Source: JBKJML01 sp046596415
Lineage (GTDB): Bacteria; Actinomycetota; Thermoleophilia; Gaiellales; Gaiellaceae
Reading direction: 5' to 3'
Length of the DNA stretch: 5,257 nucleotides
NCBI GenBank assembly: GCA_046596415.1
Contig: JBKJML010000081.1
Location: 1-5,257 of the forward strand
Under the pieces are notes generated by a model. That model saw only the letters and a list, made by a program, of their open reading frames with translations, had not been told where the DNA came from and made no database searches. The stretch's first letter is position 1; each line of letters starts with the position of its first letter. The position numbers were made by a program, and so were the translations under genes. Positions 4,310 to 5,257 of this stretch are shown here, piece by piece.

Positions 4310-5257
4310 GTGGCAGTGACCGCGAAGCCGGCGCTCGACTCGGTGCGAATCCGCGCCGACTTTCCCTACCTCGAGGAGCTGACGAACGGCAAGCCTGTCG
4401 CCTTCCTCGACTCGGCCGCCTCGACGCAGAAGCCGCGTCAGGTGCTCGACGAGTTGCGCGAGTTCTACGAGCACTCCTACGCGAACGTCCACCGCGGCGT
4501 CTACCGGCTCGCCGAGCGGGCGACCGAGGGCTACGAGGGTGGCCGCGAGAAGGTGCGCGCCTTCATCAACGCGCCGTCGGAACGCGAGGTCATCTTCACG
4601 CGCGGCGCCACCGAGGCGCTCAACCTCGTCGCTTACGCCTGGGGGCTCGACAACCTCGGCCCCGGCGACGTCGTCGTGATCACCGAGCTCGAGCATCACT
4701 CCAATTTCGTCCCTTGGCAATTCATGGCCAACCGCACGGGCGCCACTTTCGCGCACATCCCGATCGACGACGCGGGTGAGTTGCAGCTCGACGCTCTCGA
4801 TTCGATCGCGAAGCAGGGCAACGTCAAGGTCGTCGCCAACAACCTCGTCTCGAACTCGCTCGGCACGATCAACCCGGTCGAGAAGCTCGCCGCCTGGGCG
4901 CACGAGCAGGGCGCGATCATGGTCGTCGACGCCGCCCAGGCCGCGCCGCACCACGCGATCGACGTCCAGGCGCTCGGCTGCGACTTCCTCGCCTTCTCCT
5001 CGCACAAGCTGTGCGGGCCGACCGGGATCGGCGCCCTCTGGGGCCGCCGCGAGCTGCTCGAGGCGATGTCGCCCTTCAACCTCGGCGGCGAGATGATCCG
5101 CTCGGTCGCGCTCGACCGCACGAGCTGGAACGAGCTGCCCTACAAGTTCGAGGCCGGCACGCCGGCGATCGCCGAGGCGGTCGGCTTCGGGGCCGCGCTC
5201 GACTACCTCTCCGCGATCGGCATGGACGCGATCGAGGCGCACGAGCGCGAGCTCACC
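4310..5257 (+). CDS. sufS: Cysteine desulfurase SufS, N-terminal 316 codons (3' end outside window)
   Basis: A fold-type I PLP enzyme of the group II (SufS/CsdA) cysteine desulfurases, which takes sulfur from L-cysteine as an enzyme persulfide and feeds the SufBCD scaffold. The frame is open from GTG 4310 to the right edge. Visible: RADFPYL (16-21), VAFLDSAASTQKP (30-42), YANVHRGVYRL (57-67), TRGATEALNLV (97-107) for phosphate binding, ELEHHSNFVPW (126-136) with His130 expected to stack on PLP, SNSLGTINP (181-189), VVDAAQA (205-211) with Asp207 and Gln210, and SSHKLCGPTGIG (230-241) with Lys233 as Schiff-base lysine (K226 in E. coli SufS). The catalytic Cys (~364 in E. coli) lies beyond the window, so activity cannot be confirmed. 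GTG 4310 is preferred because TACGAT ends 6 bases upstream; GTG 4316 is a viable alternative. It is separated from sufD by about 3.8 kb of unrelated genes. Confidence 0.93.
   Translation, partial: MAVTAKPALDSVRIRADFPYLEELTNGKPVAFLDSAASTQKPRQVLDELREFYEHSYANVHRGVYRLAERATEGYEGGREKVRAFINAPSEREVIFTRGATEALNLVAYAWGLDNLGPGDVVVITELEHHSNFVPWQFMANRTGATFAHIPIDDAGELQLDALDSIAKQGNVKVVANNLVSNSLGTINPVEKLAAWAHEQGAIMVVDAAQAAPHHAIDVQALGCDFLAFSSHKLCGPTGIGALWGRRELLEAMSPFNLGGEMIRSVALDRTSWNELPYKFEAGTPAIAEAVGFGAALDYLSAIGMDAIEAHERELT

Noticed and set aside
3737..5242. 501-codon open frame on the bottom strand across the Lon-N and sufS genes
   Set aside because: It spans two well-recognised genes and the gap between them, and encodes repetitive Arg/Asp/Val and Ser/Arg-rich sequence typical of shadow frames in high-GC DNA.
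1..5257. A defence island, mobile element, CRISPR array or RNA gene
   Set aside because: All space is occupied by recognisable housekeeping-type genes with uniform composition. No inverted-repeat ends, transposase, integrase, repeat-spacer pattern or tRNA-like cloverleaf was seen.

Overview
The window is GC-rich chromosomal DNA (roughly 70% G+C by eye) that is almost entirely coding. The protein families, strong GC bias in third codon positions, a QueF of the short single-domain type and the apparent leaderless promoters suggest an actinobacterial-type genome. A deep branch such as Thermoleophilia (Gaiellales/Solirubrobacterales) is my best guess, but the lineage is an inference and not proven by the sequence. 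No mobile element, CRISPR array, tRNA or rRNA is visible, and no gene-free stretch exceeds about 40 bases.

Layout from left to right: the 3' end of sufD (Fe-S cluster assembly scaffold, +); a small nucleoside 2-deoxyribosyltransferase-like gene (-), whose stop codon overlaps that of sufD within one CTAG; queF (preQ0 reductase of the queuosine pathway, +), divergent from the previous gene across 17 bp; ettA (ABC-F translation factor, -), convergent with queF across 35 bp that contain a hairpin; a class I SAM-dependent methyltransferase (+), divergent from ettA; a stand-alone Lon N-terminal-domain protein (+); and the first 316 codons of sufS (cysteine desulfurase, +), which runs off the right edge.

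The genes look like separate housekeeping units rather than one operon. sufD and sufS belong to the same Fe-S assembly machine but are separated here by about 3.8 kb and five unrelated genes. queF (tRNA wobble modification) and ettA (ribosome energy sensing) both touch translation. The deoxyribosyltransferase-like gene beside queF could be linked to purine or deazapurine metabolism, but this is speculative.

The most striking signal is regulatory. Four of the six gene starts in the window have a TANNNT (-10-like) hexamer ending exactly 6 bases before the start codon, the geometry expected if transcription begins at the first base of the start codon (leaderless mRNA). The other two have one 9 bases before. 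No convincing Shine-Dalgarno sequences accompany most starts. Between the deoxyribosyltransferase-like gene and queF, a single 7-bp TACGATA reads as a -10 box on both strands and sits exactly at the centre of symmetry between the two start codons. It looks like a minimal bidirectional leaderless promoter.
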